The position numbers and the translations under genes were made by a program. DNA of 64,000 bases from Oribacterium sinus (lineage in GTDB: Bacteria > Bacillota > Clostridia > Lachnospirales > Lachnospiraceae), in NCBI RefSeq assembly GCF_014202695.1, contig NZ_JACHHH010000004.1:1-64000 (forward strand). The letters run 5' to 3'. Below the pieces are notes generated by a model, which was not told where the DNA came from, did no database searches, and was given only the letters and a program-made list of their open reading frames with translations. The number at the start of each line of letters is the position of its first letter. Within the stretch, counting starts at the first letter, position 1. Positions 19,974 to 28,506 of this stretch are shown here, piece by piece.

Positions 19974-20846
19974 ATGGCAAAGCATGGTTTGGGAAGAGGG
20001 GTGGATACCCTTTTTGCCGGAAAGAAGGATGGACGGGAGAAGAAAGAGGAGCAGGCAATGGTGAAGCTTTCCCTGATTCAGCCCAATCCAAAGCAGCCCA
20101 GAAAACAATTTTCCCAGGAAGAGTTAGAGGAACTTTCTCAGAGTATTAAACAATTTGGTGTATTACAGCCCTTACTGGTAAAAAAAGAAGGCCCTCTCTT
20201 TGAAATTATCGCCGGAGAAAGGAGATTCCGGGCGGCAAAGATGGCCGGTCTTACGGAAATTCCCGTATTGATTCGGGACTATGACGAAAAGCTCAGTAAG
20301 GAAGTCGCCATCATTGAAAATATCCAAAGAGAAGACTTAAATGCGGTGGAGGAAGCCATGGCTTACCAAAGTCTACTGACAGAATATCATTTGAGTCAGG
20401 AGGAATTGGCGGAAAGGGTGGCAAAAAAGCGTTCCACCATTGCCAACAGTCTTCGTCTTTTAAAGCTTGAGGAAGAGATTTTAGAATATCTCCGTCAGAA
20501 CCTTTTGTCCGAGGGACATGCCAGGGCCTTGCTATCTGTGGAAAATAAAGAGAAAAGAATTTCTCTTGCCAAGGAATGTGTAGAGAGAAAGTGGAGTGTC
20601 CGGGAAATGGAAAGACGGGCTAAAGAAGAAAAAACTCCGACGGAAAGGCAGGAAAAGCCCAAGAATTTAAGTTCTCAGTGGAAAACCATTGTTCACGGCT
20701 TGGAAGAGAAAATGAAGGAACATCTAGGGACCAAGGTAAAAATTACAGCAAAGAACGAGGATAAGGGCAAGGTAGAAATCGAATATTACTCGAAGGAAGA
20801 TTTGGATAGAATTACCCGGATTTTAGAGGGAAGGGGAGAAGAATAA
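19974..20846 (+). CDS. parB: Chromosome partitioning protein ParB (Spo0J)
   Basis: This CTP-dependent DNA clamp binds parS, spreads, and recruits SMC condensin. It has 290 residues. The N-terminal CTP-binding/ParB-Sulfiredoxin domain includes NPKQPRKQF, GERRFRAAKMAGL and ENIQREDLNAVEEA. The HTH segment LSQEELAERVAKKRSTIANSLRLLKL binds parS. The C-terminal dimerisation region is at about 235-290. It lies 82 bp after the last parA-derived repeat and its stop abuts the next start. Confidence 0.95.
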   Translation: MAKHGLGRGVDTLFAGKKDGREKKEEQAMVKLSLIQPNPKQPRKQFSQEELEELSQSIKQFGVLQPLLVKKEGPLFEIIAGERRFRAAKMAGLTEIPVLIRDYDEKLSKEVAIIENIQREDLNAVEEAMAYQSLLTEYHLSQEELAERVAKKRSTIANSLRLLKLEEEILEYLRQNLLSEGHARALLSVENKEKRISLAKECVERKWSVREMERRAKEEKTPTERQEKPKNLSSQWKTIVHGLEEKMKEHLGTKVKITAKNEDKGKVEIEYYSKEDLDRITRILEGRGEE

Positions 20847-21353
20847 ATGGAAGTATTGTTACAGCATGGTAAATTGGTCTTCGTACTGGTTTCCACATTG
20901 ATTTCGCTCGTTTCTCTCTTTATCGCCCTGAAGGCGGAGGCCAAGTATAAAAAGCTCTATCGCCAGTATGATTATTTCATGCGGGGGAAGGATGCGGAAA
21001 CTCTGGAGGATTATTTTATTGAGCTGCAGAGGCATGTGGAAAAGCTGGAAGACTTGGAAGAAGAACAGCGGGAAATGCTTAAGATTTTACATAAGAATAT
21101 CAGACGTTCCTTCCAAAAATGGGGTATCATTCGCTATAATGCTTATGGCGGCATGGGAGGAAACCTCTCCTTTGCCTTGGCAATTTTGAATTATGATAAC
21201 AGCGGCTTTATCTTTAACTCCGTTCATGCCAAAGAAGGAGGCTTCCTCTATATCAAAGAGGTGGAGGAAGGCAGCACTTCCGTTGAGCTTGGAGCCGAGG
21301 AAAAGCTGGCCTTGGAAGAGGCCTTAGGCTATAGGAAGAAGCCCCAGACTTAG
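20847..21353 (+). CDS. DUF4446 family membrane-anchored protein
   Basis: The 168-residue protein has an N-terminal transmembrane helix (about residues 8-28), a short coiled segment (ELQRHVEKLEDLEEEQREML) and a C-terminal soluble domain with WGIIRYNAYGGMGGNLSFALAILNYDNSGF. These features match DUF4446, whose function is unknown. It starts on the base after the parB stop, so it is translationally coupled. The parB-DUF4446 neighbourhood is recurrent in Clostridia and suggests a role tied to segregation or the envelope. Confidence 0.85.
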   Translation: MEVLLQHGKLVFVLVSTLISLVSLFIALKAEAKYKKLYRQYDYFMRGKDAETLEDYFIELQRHVEKLEDLEEEQREMLKILHKNIRRSFQKWGIIRYNAYGGMGGNLSFALAILNYDNSGFIFNSVHAKEGGFLYIKEVEEGSTSVELGAEEKLALEEALGYRKKPQT

Positions 21354-21386
21354 GAAAAGAGCTAAATCAGGAAGAAGGTTTAAACT

Positions 21387-23879
21387 TTGTTAAATAGACT
21401 AGGAGAAAGTAAGCAGAAGTTTTGGAATAAAAGAAGAAGTAGGGCTTTGGTATTGGGCGGCATTTTTTTTGTCGCTCTGCTTTTTTATTTTTTCCATTCT
21501 TATCGTTCCATGGACCAAAACAATAGAATTTATGCCAATATGGGGAAAAGCAAATTGCCGGTGCTTCATGTATTTTCCTCCGGAAAAGAAATCAATCCCC
21601 TCTACGGCTATTTGCAGGAAATGGATGATGCCTTTGTGCGGGACAGCTTAACCTTGCTTCCGGAAAATCGCCGGTGTGAATTGATTTTGGAAGAGGGAAA
21701 GTCCGCCCCAAAATCTGTGCATTATGATATTCGCTCCCTGGATGGAGCAGAACTTTTGGAAAAGGACCAGGAGGGAAGCTTACAGGAGGAAGGGGGAAGG
21801 GTTCACATTATCCTTCCTATCCAAAACCTGATGAAGGAGGGAAAGGAGTATCTTCTTCGTCTTCAACTGGATCTGGGAGAAAGCAGCGTTTATTACTATA
21901 CCCGTGTTTTACTGGGGAAGGAGGACATGGGACAGGAAGTTCTGAGCCTTGCGGAGGATTTTACCAGAAAGAGCTTTTCCAAGTCGGAGGCAAAGAGCCT
22001 TAGCACTTATCTGGAAAGTGACGATACTATGGATAACAGTTCTCTTGCCCATGTGAATCTGCACTCCTCCTTCCAGCAGATAACCTGGGGAGACAGCGGC
22101 ATGGAAATGGACGGGGAGCCGGAGATTCGTTTGAAGGAGCTGGACGGTACCATGGCATTGGTACAAATTCAGTACGCCTCAAGAGCTACGGATCAGGACG
22201 GAAATGTGCACCGTTTCTTTAATGAAGATAACTATGTGATGCGATATGATCCTCAAAGAATTTTCCTGATGGACTTTGACCGAAGAACCAAGGAACTTTT
22301 TGACGGACAGAATTATCGTTACAAGGATAAGAAGATTTTACTGGGTGTGGGGGAAAAGAGTGATATTGAGGCCCTGCAATCCGCTACCAAGAATTTCTAT
22401 GCCTTTACCGACAAGAATACCCTTTACCGTGCCGACGGAGAAGGAAAGGGCAATATGAATCGAATTTTCTCCTATTCAGAGGGGGAGAAGTCGGTGGAGA
22501 AGGAGAGTTTTACCCACGGCATTCATATTTTGAGTGTGGACACCAACGGGGATGTGGATTTTCTGGTATATGGCTATATTCGAAGGGGTCGACACGAGGG
22601 TTATACCGGCATTGTCTTTTATACCTATGACAATTCGGAAAATACGGTGGTGGAGAATTTCTTCCTGCCCTTAAAGGCCAGCAAGGAAAAACTGGAGGAA
22701 AACATTCAAAATCTTTCCTACTATGCGGACAACCGGATGTTCTACATTTTCTTTGCCGGCAGTATCTATGGGGTGGATACCAACAGTTTCGAGGTTATTA
22801 CGCTGTCTACCGGTCTTTCGGAAAATGATTTTGCTTCCAGTAGCAGTAAGCAATTTATTGCTTACGGAGAAAAGAACAATGACGGAGAACTGCACAGGGA
22901 AATTTCTTTTAGAAATCTCCACGGAGATAAGAATTTGAGCATTTCCGAAGATGGAAAACGACTGAAGGTAATCGGCTTTCTGGGGGAGGATTTCCTCTAT
23001 GGCTTACAGGATAGTGACAAGGATCAGATTTGGAATCCCCAGGGAGAAGTACCGGTATCGGAGATTCGCATAGTTGGGGAAGACATGAAAACCAAGCTTT
23101 CCTATAAAAAGGATGGCCTGTATTTTGCAAATTTCAGTCTGGAAGGAAATCAGCTTCGATTTGATGAATACCAGTTGCAGGACGGGGAATATCAGTATGT
23201 GGGGAAGGATAGCCTGCTTTCCAACAAAGAAATCAAAGATGAAAGAAAGATTGTCCTGGAATCCAAGGTTCTGGGAAATATTGGAAAACTGCAGTATCTT
23301 CCCATGGTAGGAAAGTCGGTTAGCCAGTTTAGCCTGCATTACCCGGAAAAGTTCTCTATTGAAAAGGCAGGCTCTATCGAGCTTCCGGGAGATACCAAGG
23401 AAGAGAATATCCTTTTTTCCGCCTATAGTCTTGGGCATTATCAGGGAGAGTTTTCCACTATGGAGGCGGCCTATAAGAAGATTTATGACCAGTTCGGTTA
23501 TGTGGTGGATCAGAAGGAGCGGATTGTTTGGAACAGAACGGATCGCCCCAATACTGCTAACCTGAAAATTCAGGAAGAAGACATCAGCAATTTCGTTTCT
23601 CAGATTCCGGAGCTTCGAAGGGCTATGGACTATGACAATGGCGTGCTTCTGAACCTTTATGGTATGGATCTTCACGCCGCCCTCTACTATGTGGGGAAGG
23701 GATATCCATTGATGATTCGCATGGAGGATCAGTGGGAGTTAATCAGCGGCTACAACAATAGCTTTATCACCGTATACACCCTTGGGGGAAGCAGCATACC
23801 CAGAAATATCAGTAGAGAAGAAGCCATCGCCAGATACGAAAAGGTGCATAATGCCTTTTACGGCTATTTAAAGAAGTAA
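21387..23879 (+). CDS. Large membrane-anchored extracytoplasmic protein, function unknown
   Basis: This 830-residue protein is not recognised with certainty. A basic N-terminus is followed by one transmembrane helix (about residues 22-40), so most of it should lie outside the membrane. The middle (about 200-640) has repeated Tyr/Asp/Gly-rich beta segments that read like a propeller or similar beta fold. The last about 90 residues (LHAALYYVGKGYPLMIRM, then QWELISGYNN) resemble the end of papain/C39-like peptidase domains, but the usual histidine is not evident. The start is TTG. It lies 33 nt after DUF4446 and may share its operon. Confidence 0.75.
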   Translation: MLNRLGESKQKFWNKRRSRALVLGGIFFVALLFYFFHSYRSMDQNNRIYANMGKSKLPVLHVFSSGKEINPLYGYLQEMDDAFVRDSLTLLPENRRCELILEEGKSAPKSVHYDIRSLDGAELLEKDQEGSLQEEGGRVHIILPIQNLMKEGKEYLLRLQLDLGESSVYYYTRVLLGKEDMGQEVLSLAEDFTRKSFSKSEAKSLSTYLESDDTMDNSSLAHVNLHSSFQQITWGDSGMEMDGEPEIRLKELDGTMALVQIQYASRATDQDGNVHRFFNEDNYVMRYDPQRIFLMDFDRRTKELFDGQNYRYKDKKILLGVGEKSDIEALQSATKNFYAFTDKNTLYRADGEGKGNMNRIFSYSEGEKSVEKESFTHGIHILSVDTNGDVDFLVYGYIRRGRHEGYTGIVFYTYDNSENTVVENFFLPLKASKEKLEENIQNLSYYADNRMFYIFFAGSIYGVDTNSFEVITLSTGLSENDFASSSSKQFIAYGEKNNDGELHREISFRNLHGDKNLSISEDGKRLKVIGFLGEDFLYGLQDSDKDQIWNPQGEVPVSEIRIVGEDMKTKLSYKKDGLYFANFSLEGNQLRFDEYQLQDGEYQYVGKDSLLSNKEIKDERKIVLESKVLGNIGKLQYLPMVGKSVSQFSLHYPEKFSIEKAGSIELPGDTKEENILFSAYSLGHYQGEFSTMEAAYKKIYDQFGYVVDQKERIVWNRTDRPNTANLKIQEEDISNFVSQIPELRRAMDYDNGVLLNLYGMDLHAALYYVGKGYPLMIRMEDQWELISGYNNSFITVYTLGGSSIPRNISREEAIARYEKVHNAFYGYLKK

Positions 23880-23904
23880 ATTTAAAGCAATAAAATTTCC
23901 TAAG

Positions 23905-24395
23905 CAATATAGGTCTGAATGGGGGTATGCTCTCGCTAGCCTTGCTCTGCGTAGAGAAGGACTGCACTCGCTATAAGAAGACGCTCTGATACAGTGTGGG
24001 CTATAATTAGGGCACGCTCTCGCTAACCTCGCCTTGACTGAGCAGTGGTTTATGTTAACCACTGCTCACTTTGCTTTGCAAAGCAACTTCCTTCGGAAGT
24101 TGGTCTGCATCAGGACGACTTTTCTAATGAAAAGTCTGTCCTTACAGCACTAACTTTAAGCTTCGCTTTAGCTCGCTTTCAGTAAGAACCGGCGGGCTCA
24201 GATTGCCCTTATTATAGCCCCACACTGCATCATTCGCTTCAATTATTGATTTTACAGTCCTCCACATCGCTGGCCTTTCACAAGTATTAGGCTCAGACTA
24301 TCCCATATTCAGACCTATATTGCCGAAAATGTCTTTACTCTTAACAAGTGGCGCAGGCGAAGTTAGCGAGAGCGTGCCCCGGGTTTAGACCTATT
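23905..24395. repeat. Nested hairpin repeat element, copy A
   Basis: This lies between convergent genes. The outer arms CAATATAGGTCTGAAT (23905-23920) and their complement (24307-24322) are perfect over 16 bp. Inner arms lie at about 23987-24008 and 24210-24231, and smaller hairpins sit between them (for example GAGCAGTGGTT/AACCACTGCTC at about 24040-24067). It carries the two family core boxes, CGCTAACCTCGCC and GGCGGGCTCAGATTGCCC. A further inverted arm with GGCGAAGTTAGCGAGAG follows at 24346-24395. No ORF of substance is present in this gap. Confidence 0.85.
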
Positions 24396-24439
24396 AATGC
24401 ATATACAAAAGCTTGATTATTTTACAACTCCTTTTTTAC

Positions 24440-25339
24440 TTACTCACAAAACCTGCAGAACACGGACTTTTGCTGTTCTTTCCACTCCGGATCCAGGTTA
24501 TCGCTAATCTCTGCAAATTCATCCAAACTAAGAGTCTCTCCCCGCACATTTTCCGGAAAGGAAAGGGCGGAAAGTACGCTTTTAATCACTTCCTTATCTA
24601 TGCCTAAACCGGCGGAAAGGGCGTTTACCAAGGTCTTCCGTCTTTGCATAAAGGAAGCTTTAATGGTCTTAAAGAGATATTCCGGATTCTCACATTCCAC
24701 AGGGGATTCCTTATAAACAGAGAGGTGAATCACCATGGAACTTACCTTGGGGCGGGGAATAAAGCAGTGGGGAGGAACCTCCTGTACAATCTCCGGCTTA
24801 CTGTAGTACTGCACCGCAAGAGATAAAGCGCCGTAATCCTTGCTACCGGGACCGGCCTGCATTCTCTCCGCCACCTCCTTTTGTACCATGACGGTGATGG
24901 AGCTAAGAGGAAGCTTCTTTTCCAGTAAGGAGAGTAAAATGGGGGTGGTAATATAGTAGGGAAGATTCGCTACTACCTTTACGGAATGAAAGTCAGGGTA
25001 TTCCTTTAAAAGCTCCGTAAAGTCCACCTTTAAAACATCCTGATGCAGGAGGTGAAAATTTTCTTTACCGGCAAGGTTCTCCTCTAAAATAGGAATCAGC
25101 TTATCATCAATTTCAATGGCAATCACCTGCCCTGCATGCTCGCAAAGGGCTTCTGTTAAGGTTCCGATTCCGGGACCAATCTCAATCACCAGATCCTCTT
25201 TCTGAATCTTGGCGTGAGAAATGATATGATCCAAGACAGATGCATCAATTAAAAAATTTTGACCGAATTGCTTCTTAAACTGGAAGTTTGTCCTTTGCAA
25301 TACGGCAATGGTCTCTTTGGAATCCACAAGCTTTGCCAT
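24440..25339 (-). CDS. rsmA: 16S rRNA dimethyladenosine transferase RsmA (KsgA)
   Basis: This enzyme dimethylates two adjacent adenosines in helix 45 of 16S rRNA; its loss gives kasugamycin resistance. It has 299 residues. It has FGQNFLID, the SAM loop EIGPGIGTLTEALC, the catalytic NLPYYITTP motif and a C-terminal SFMQRRKTLVNAL segment. The ATG has GGGGGG upstream. It is transcribed against replication and faces the 830-residue gene across repeat copy A. Confidence 0.96.
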   Translation of the reverse strand: MAKLVDSKETIAVLQRTNFQFKKQFGQNFLIDASVLDHIISHAKIQKEDLVIEIGPGIGTLTEALCEHAGQVIAIEIDDKLIPILEENLAGKENFHLLHQDVLKVDFTELLKEYPDFHSVKVVANLPYYITTPILLSLLEKKLPLSSITVMVQKEVAERMQAGPGSKDYGALSLAVQYYSKPEIVQEVPPHCFIPRPKVSSMVIHLSVYKESPVECENPEYLFKTIKASFMQRRKTLVNALSAGLGIDKEVIKSVLSALSFPENVRGETLSLDEFAEISDNLDPEWKEQQKSVFCRFCE

Positions 25340-25431
25340 CTTAATCCCCCCTCAAATTTTCTTTGTAAAATCTTGCCATATTTTCCTTAAGAAAGCAAGA
25401 AGAGAGACCATTCCTTTTTTGCGGAGAGAAA

Positions 25432-25465
25432 TTGACGAAGAATAGCATATATAATACAATGTATT
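25432..25465 (+). promoter_or_regulatory. Promoter and palindromic operator of the RelBE-like operon
   Basis: -35 TTGACG (25432-25437), a 17-nt spacer and -10 TACAAT (25455-25460). The perfect palindrome AATACA-A-TGTATT (25453-25465) covers the -10. That is the usual place for autorepression by the antitoxin or the toxin-antitoxin complex. Repression is inferred. Confidence 0.6.
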
Positions 25466-25486
25466 ACAGATGAAAGGAGGGATGGA

Positions 25487-25708
25487 ATGACAATCTCTTT
25501 AAGACTAAATGAGGCAGACTCTATACTGTTTAAAAAATATGCGGAATTGCATGGGATTAGCGTATCGGAATTGCTTAGACGCTCAGTGATTGAACATATT
25601 GAAGAGGAGTATGATTTGCAGGCTTATGAGGAAGCCATAGCGGAATATCATGAAAATCCCATCACCTACTCCCTTGATGAGGTGGAGAAAGAGCTGGGCT
25701 TAGGATGA
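25487..25708 (+). CDS. RelB-like ribbon-helix-helix antitoxin
   Basis: The 73-residue acidic protein starts MTISLRLNEADSILFKKYAE. This is a ribbon-helix-helix pattern (short beta strand, then two helices with ISVSELLRRSVIEHI), followed by an acidic tail expected to wrap the toxin. AAAGGAGG lies upstream. Its stop overlaps the next gene by 4 nt, the classic antitoxin-toxin arrangement. It is assigned by pattern and context rather than by a close match. Confidence 0.85.
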   Translation: MTISLRLNEADSILFKKYAELHGISVSELLRRSVIEHIEEEYDLQAYEEAIAEYHENPITYSLDEVEKELGLG

Positions 25709-25989
25709 GTTTTAGGGTTGTATTTTCTGATAAAGCATTAAAGCAGATGAAAAAGCTGGACAAGTACACAGCTTCTCTTATCGTTGCTTGGCTTAGAAAG
25801 AACTTAGAAGGCTGTGAAAATCCCAGGAAACATGGAAAGGGCTTAACAGCTAATAGAAGCGGACAATGGAGATATAGGGTAGGAGATTATAGAATTATTG
25901 CGGAAATCCAAGAAGATAAAGTAATTGTTCTGGTATTGGGAATAGGGCATAGAAGGGAAATTTATCAAAATGATATCTATGGAAAATAA
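25705..25989 (+). CDS. RelE/ParE-family toxin
   Basis: The 94-residue basic protein is of the RelE superfamily, usually a ribosome-dependent mRNase. It begins FRVVFSDKALKQMKKLDKYTASLIVAWL, has the central strand pair GQWRYRVGDYRIIAEI and ends VIVLVLGIGHRREIYQ. The Arg/Tyr-rich strands and C-terminal His-Arg-Arg-Glu-Ile-Tyr are standard for active RelE. It is coupled to its antitoxin (4-nt overlap) and overlaps the next gene by about 20 nt. Confidence 0.88.
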   Translation: MSFRVVFSDKALKQMKKLDKYTASLIVAWLRKNLEGCENPRKHGKGLTANRSGQWRYRVGDYRIIAEIQEDKVIVLVLGIGHRREIYQNDIYGK

Positions 25990-26503
25990 ATTGAGCCTAA
26001 AGCTACAGGATAGGGAATTTCCCTTTGAATATACTGACCATGACAGAGAAATTGTCCGGGGTATTGTCTTTGATGAAGAGAGGAATTTCTATTTTGTGAG
26101 AATTCATAGGGATGATTCTTTCGGAAAAGCCACCTTGATCGAAACTTCCGGCGGCGGAGTGGAAAAGGGAGAAAGCTTGGAGATGGCTATAAAAAGAGAG
26201 CTAAAGGAAGAGTTGGGAGCTGAGGTGGAAATCCTCCGAGAAATAGGGATAGTCAGTGACTATTACAACCTTATTCATAGGCATAATATGAATCATTATT
26301 TTTTGTGCAAAGTCCGTTCCTTTGGGGAAAAGAACTTGATGCCCTACGAAATCCGAGATTTTCATATGGAAACCTTGAAGCTGTCCTATGAAGAAGCCAT
26401 AAAGGAATATGAAAAATGCAGTAATACAAAGTTGGGGAGGCTGATTGCCCAAAGGGAAGTTCCGGTTTTGGAAGAGGTAAAGAAGATGCTTTTAATGAAT
26501 TAG
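25970..26503 (+). CDS. NUDIX hydrolase
   Basis: The 177-residue protein belongs to the Nudix family, which cleaves nucleoside diphosphates linked to another moiety; the substrate is not readable. The Nudix box is complete: G62-x5-E68-x7-REL-x-EE-x-G83 (GVEKGESLEMAIKRELKEELG). The start is uncertain: ATG at 25970 or at 25979, both inside the 3' end of the RelE-like gene. Either way the frame overlaps the toxin, which implies coupled translation and makes it a possible third member of the module. Confidence 0.88.
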   Translation: MISMENKLSLKLQDREFPFEYTDHDREIVRGIVFDEERNFYFVRIHRDDSFGKATLIETSGGGVEKGESLEMAIKRELKEELGAEVEILREIGIVSDYYNLIHRHNMNHYFLCKVRSFGEKNLMPYEIRDFHMETLKLSYEEAIKEYEKCSNTKLGRLIAQREVPVLEEVKKMLLMN

Positions 26504-26545
26504 ACTTTTTAAAATTGTAAAACATTTGCCAAATAGAAAATAAGT

Positions 26546-26587
26546 AATATAATAGAAAGTAGGGATTTCCCTACTTTCTATTATATT
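26546..26587. repeat. 42-bp perfect palindrome
   Basis: Two 20-bp arms (26546-26565 and 26568-26587) are exactly complementary, with only TT between them. The arm begins AATATAATAGAAAGTAGGGA. It follows the NUDIX stop by 42 nt and ends 55 nt before the next gene. It could end transcription in both directions, although no T tract follows on plus beyond the arm itself. Confidence 0.9.
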
Positions 26588-26656
26588 GAAAGAAGAAGTA
26601 TAAAAAAGCATATTTAGATTTAGAACTATATTTATGAATTAATGGGGGTGCTTTGG

Positions 26657-26929
26657 ATGATGAATCAAACATTTATTGATAATGCAAAGGTTATGGCAAA
26701 AGGACAAGTAACAATTCCAAAGGATATTAGAGAAATTTTAGGGGTTTCTTGCGGTGATAGAATTACATTTGTTGTGGAAAATGGAAGTGTAAGACTTATT
26801 AATTCTGCAGTTTATGCTATGCAGATACTCCAGGCTCAAATGGAAGGAGAAGCTGAACAGAATGATTTATCTACAGATGAAGCTATTATGGATCTTGTAA
26901 AAGAAGTTCGTGCAGAAAGTGTAGAATAA
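26657..26929 (+). CDS. AbrB/SpoVT-type antitoxin (MazE/VapB-like)
   Basis: This swapped-hairpin DNA-binding antitoxin has about 90 residues. The AbrB core reads AKGQVTIPKDIREILGVSCGDRITFVVENGSVRLIN, and an acidic C-terminal tail follows for toxin binding. The frame extends to an ATG at 26642, but GGGGGTG (26644-26650) is the RBS for the ATG pair at 26657/26660. It overlaps the PIN gene by one base, supporting a co-translated toxin-antitoxin pair. Confidence 0.88.
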   Translation: MMNQTFIDNAKVMAKGQVTIPKDIREILGVSCGDRITFVVENGSVRLINSAVYAMQILQAQMEGEAEQNDLSTDEAIMDLVKEVRAESVE

Positions 26930-27333
26930 TGAAAATTCTTATTGATACAAATATATTAATATCTGCTGCATTAAGTAGCAAGGGCGTTCCCTATCAAGCA
27001 TTTGTAAAAGCGGTTAGTTATCCAAATCATGGATTACTCTGTGAACAAAACATTGACGAAATGCGTCGTATTTTTAATAGGAAATTTCCTCATAAAATTC
27101 AGGCGTTAGAGGGTTTTCTATCTCTAGCATTATTAACATTGGAGGTGGTATCCATTCCTATTGAGGAAAGTGAGGTGGAAGTCAAAATCCGGGATGTAAA
27201 TGACCGACCAATACTTAGAGCGGCTATTCATGCCGGAGTAGATATACTATTGACAGGTGATAAAGACTTTTTGGAGTCCGGGATTTTAAATCCTAAGATT
27301 ATAACGGCGGCAGAATTTGTAAAAGAATTTTAG
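26929..27333 (+). CDS. PIN-domain toxin (VapC-like ribonuclease)
   Basis: The 134-residue PIN protein is of the type annotated as the toxin component of toxin-antitoxin systems. The acidic metal-binding residues of the PIN fold are visible: Asp6 in ILIDTNIL, a Glu in the NIDEMRRIF helix, Asp in DVNDRPILRAA and Asp in LLTGDKDF. It probably cleaves tRNA or other RNA when free of the AbrB-type partner. It directly follows the antitoxin with a 1-nt overlap. Confidence 0.88.
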   Translation: MKILIDTNILISAALSSKGVPYQAFVKAVSYPNHGLLCEQNIDEMRRIFNRKFPHKIQALEGFLSLALLTLEVVSIPIEESEVEVKIRDVNDRPILRAAIHAGVDILLTGDKDFLESGILNPKIITAAEFVKEF

Positions 27334-27504
27334 TGTATAGAGAAGAAATGGGAAAAGTATAGCTTTGTTTGCCCAATAAAAAGAAAAATAGCGAGATGGA
27401 AACTTCAAAAATATTAAAAAAATATCTGTCTAAGACTACTTTCCCTTTCTTTTTCAATCCGTTATACTATAAAAGATATATTGTGGCTATTTATGGAGGA
27501 ATTT

Positions 27505-28506
27505 ATGTTTTCCTTGATTTCAAATGATATCGGAATCGACTTGGGAACATCCAGTATTCTGATTTATATAAAGGGTAGAGGGGTTGTACTGAAAGAGCCC
27601 TCTGTCATTGCGGTAAATAAAGAAAATGATGAAGTGGTAGCCTTTGGTGAGGATGCCCGTCTTATGCTGGGAAGAACCCCGGACAATATTTCCGCTGTTC
27701 GCCCTCTTCGCCAAGGTGTGATTTCCAATTACACCAGAACAGAGCAGATGCTGAAGTACTTTATCAATAAGGCGGTGGGCAGAAGAACTTTAAGAAAGCC
27801 CAGAATCTGCGTTTGTATTCCCAGCGGAGCAACGGAGGTGGAGAAGAAGGCAGTACAGGATGCAGCCAGCCATGCAGGAGCCAGAGAGGTAAGCATTATC
27901 GAGGAGCCGGTGGCAGCAGCAATCGGTGCAGGCATCGACATTTACAAGCCCCAGGGAAATATGATTATCGATATCGGCGGAGGAACCTCCGACATTGCAG
28001 TCATTGCCTTAGGAGGTCCGGTGGTTTCCGAATCCATCAAGGTGGCGGGAGATGATTTTGATGAAGCCATTCTTCGCTATATGAGAAAGAAGCATAATCT
28101 TCTAATTGGGGAAAGAACTGCTGAGGAAATGAAGATCAATATTGGTTGTGCCAGCAAGAGACCGGAGAATGTTACCATGGAGGTTCGGGGACGAAACTTG
28201 GTTACCGCCCTGCCAAAGACCGTAGTGGTAAGCTCTGATGAGCTTTTGGATGCTCTCTTAGAGCCGGCAAGCATGATTGTGAATGCGGTACATCACGTCC
28301 TGGAAAGAACTCCGCCGGAGCTTGCGGCGGATATCTATGAGCGGGGAATCGTTATGACCGGAGGAGGAGCCCTGCTTTACGGTTTAGACAAGCTGATGCA
28401 GGAAAAGACAGGAATCACCACCATGCTGGCAGAGGATCCTCTTACAGCGGTGGCTATCGGAACGGGAAAGTCCATTGATTTAAGTAACGATGATGATGAC
28501 TTCTAG
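27505..28506 (+). CDS. mreB: MreB/Mbl-family bacterial actin
   Basis: This actin-like ATPase organises lateral wall synthesis and rod shape. It has 333 residues from the preferred ATG, which has GGAGGA upstream; the frame extends 24 nt further to a TTG. Signatures are IGIDLGTSSILIYIKG (phosphate 1), DIGGGTSDIAVIALGG (phosphate 2) and GIVMTGGGALL (adenosine). No mreC or mreD follows, so it is more like an Mbl or stand-alone copy. Its 3' end overlaps recD2 by 17 nt. Confidence 0.94.
   Translation: MFSLISNDIGIDLGTSSILIYIKGRGVVLKEPSVIAVNKENDEVVAFGEDARLMLGRTPDNISAVRPLRQGVISNYTRTEQMLKYFINKAVGRRTLRKPRICVCIPSGATEVEKKAVQDAASHAGAREVSIIEEPVAAAIGAGIDIYKPQGNMIIDIGGGTSDIAVIALGGPVVSESIKVAGDDFDEAILRYMRKKHNLLIGERTAEEMKINIGCASKRPENVTMEVRGRNLVTALPKTVVVSSDELLDALLEPASMIVNAVHHVLERTPPELAADIYERGIVMTGGGALLYGLDKLMQEKTGITTMLAEDPLTAVAIGTGKSIDLSNDDDDF

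Noticed and set aside
23905-24395. Retron, group II intron or IS element as the source of the nested hairpins
   Set aside because: No reverse transcriptase, transposase or other mobility ORF lies within or beside any of the five copies.
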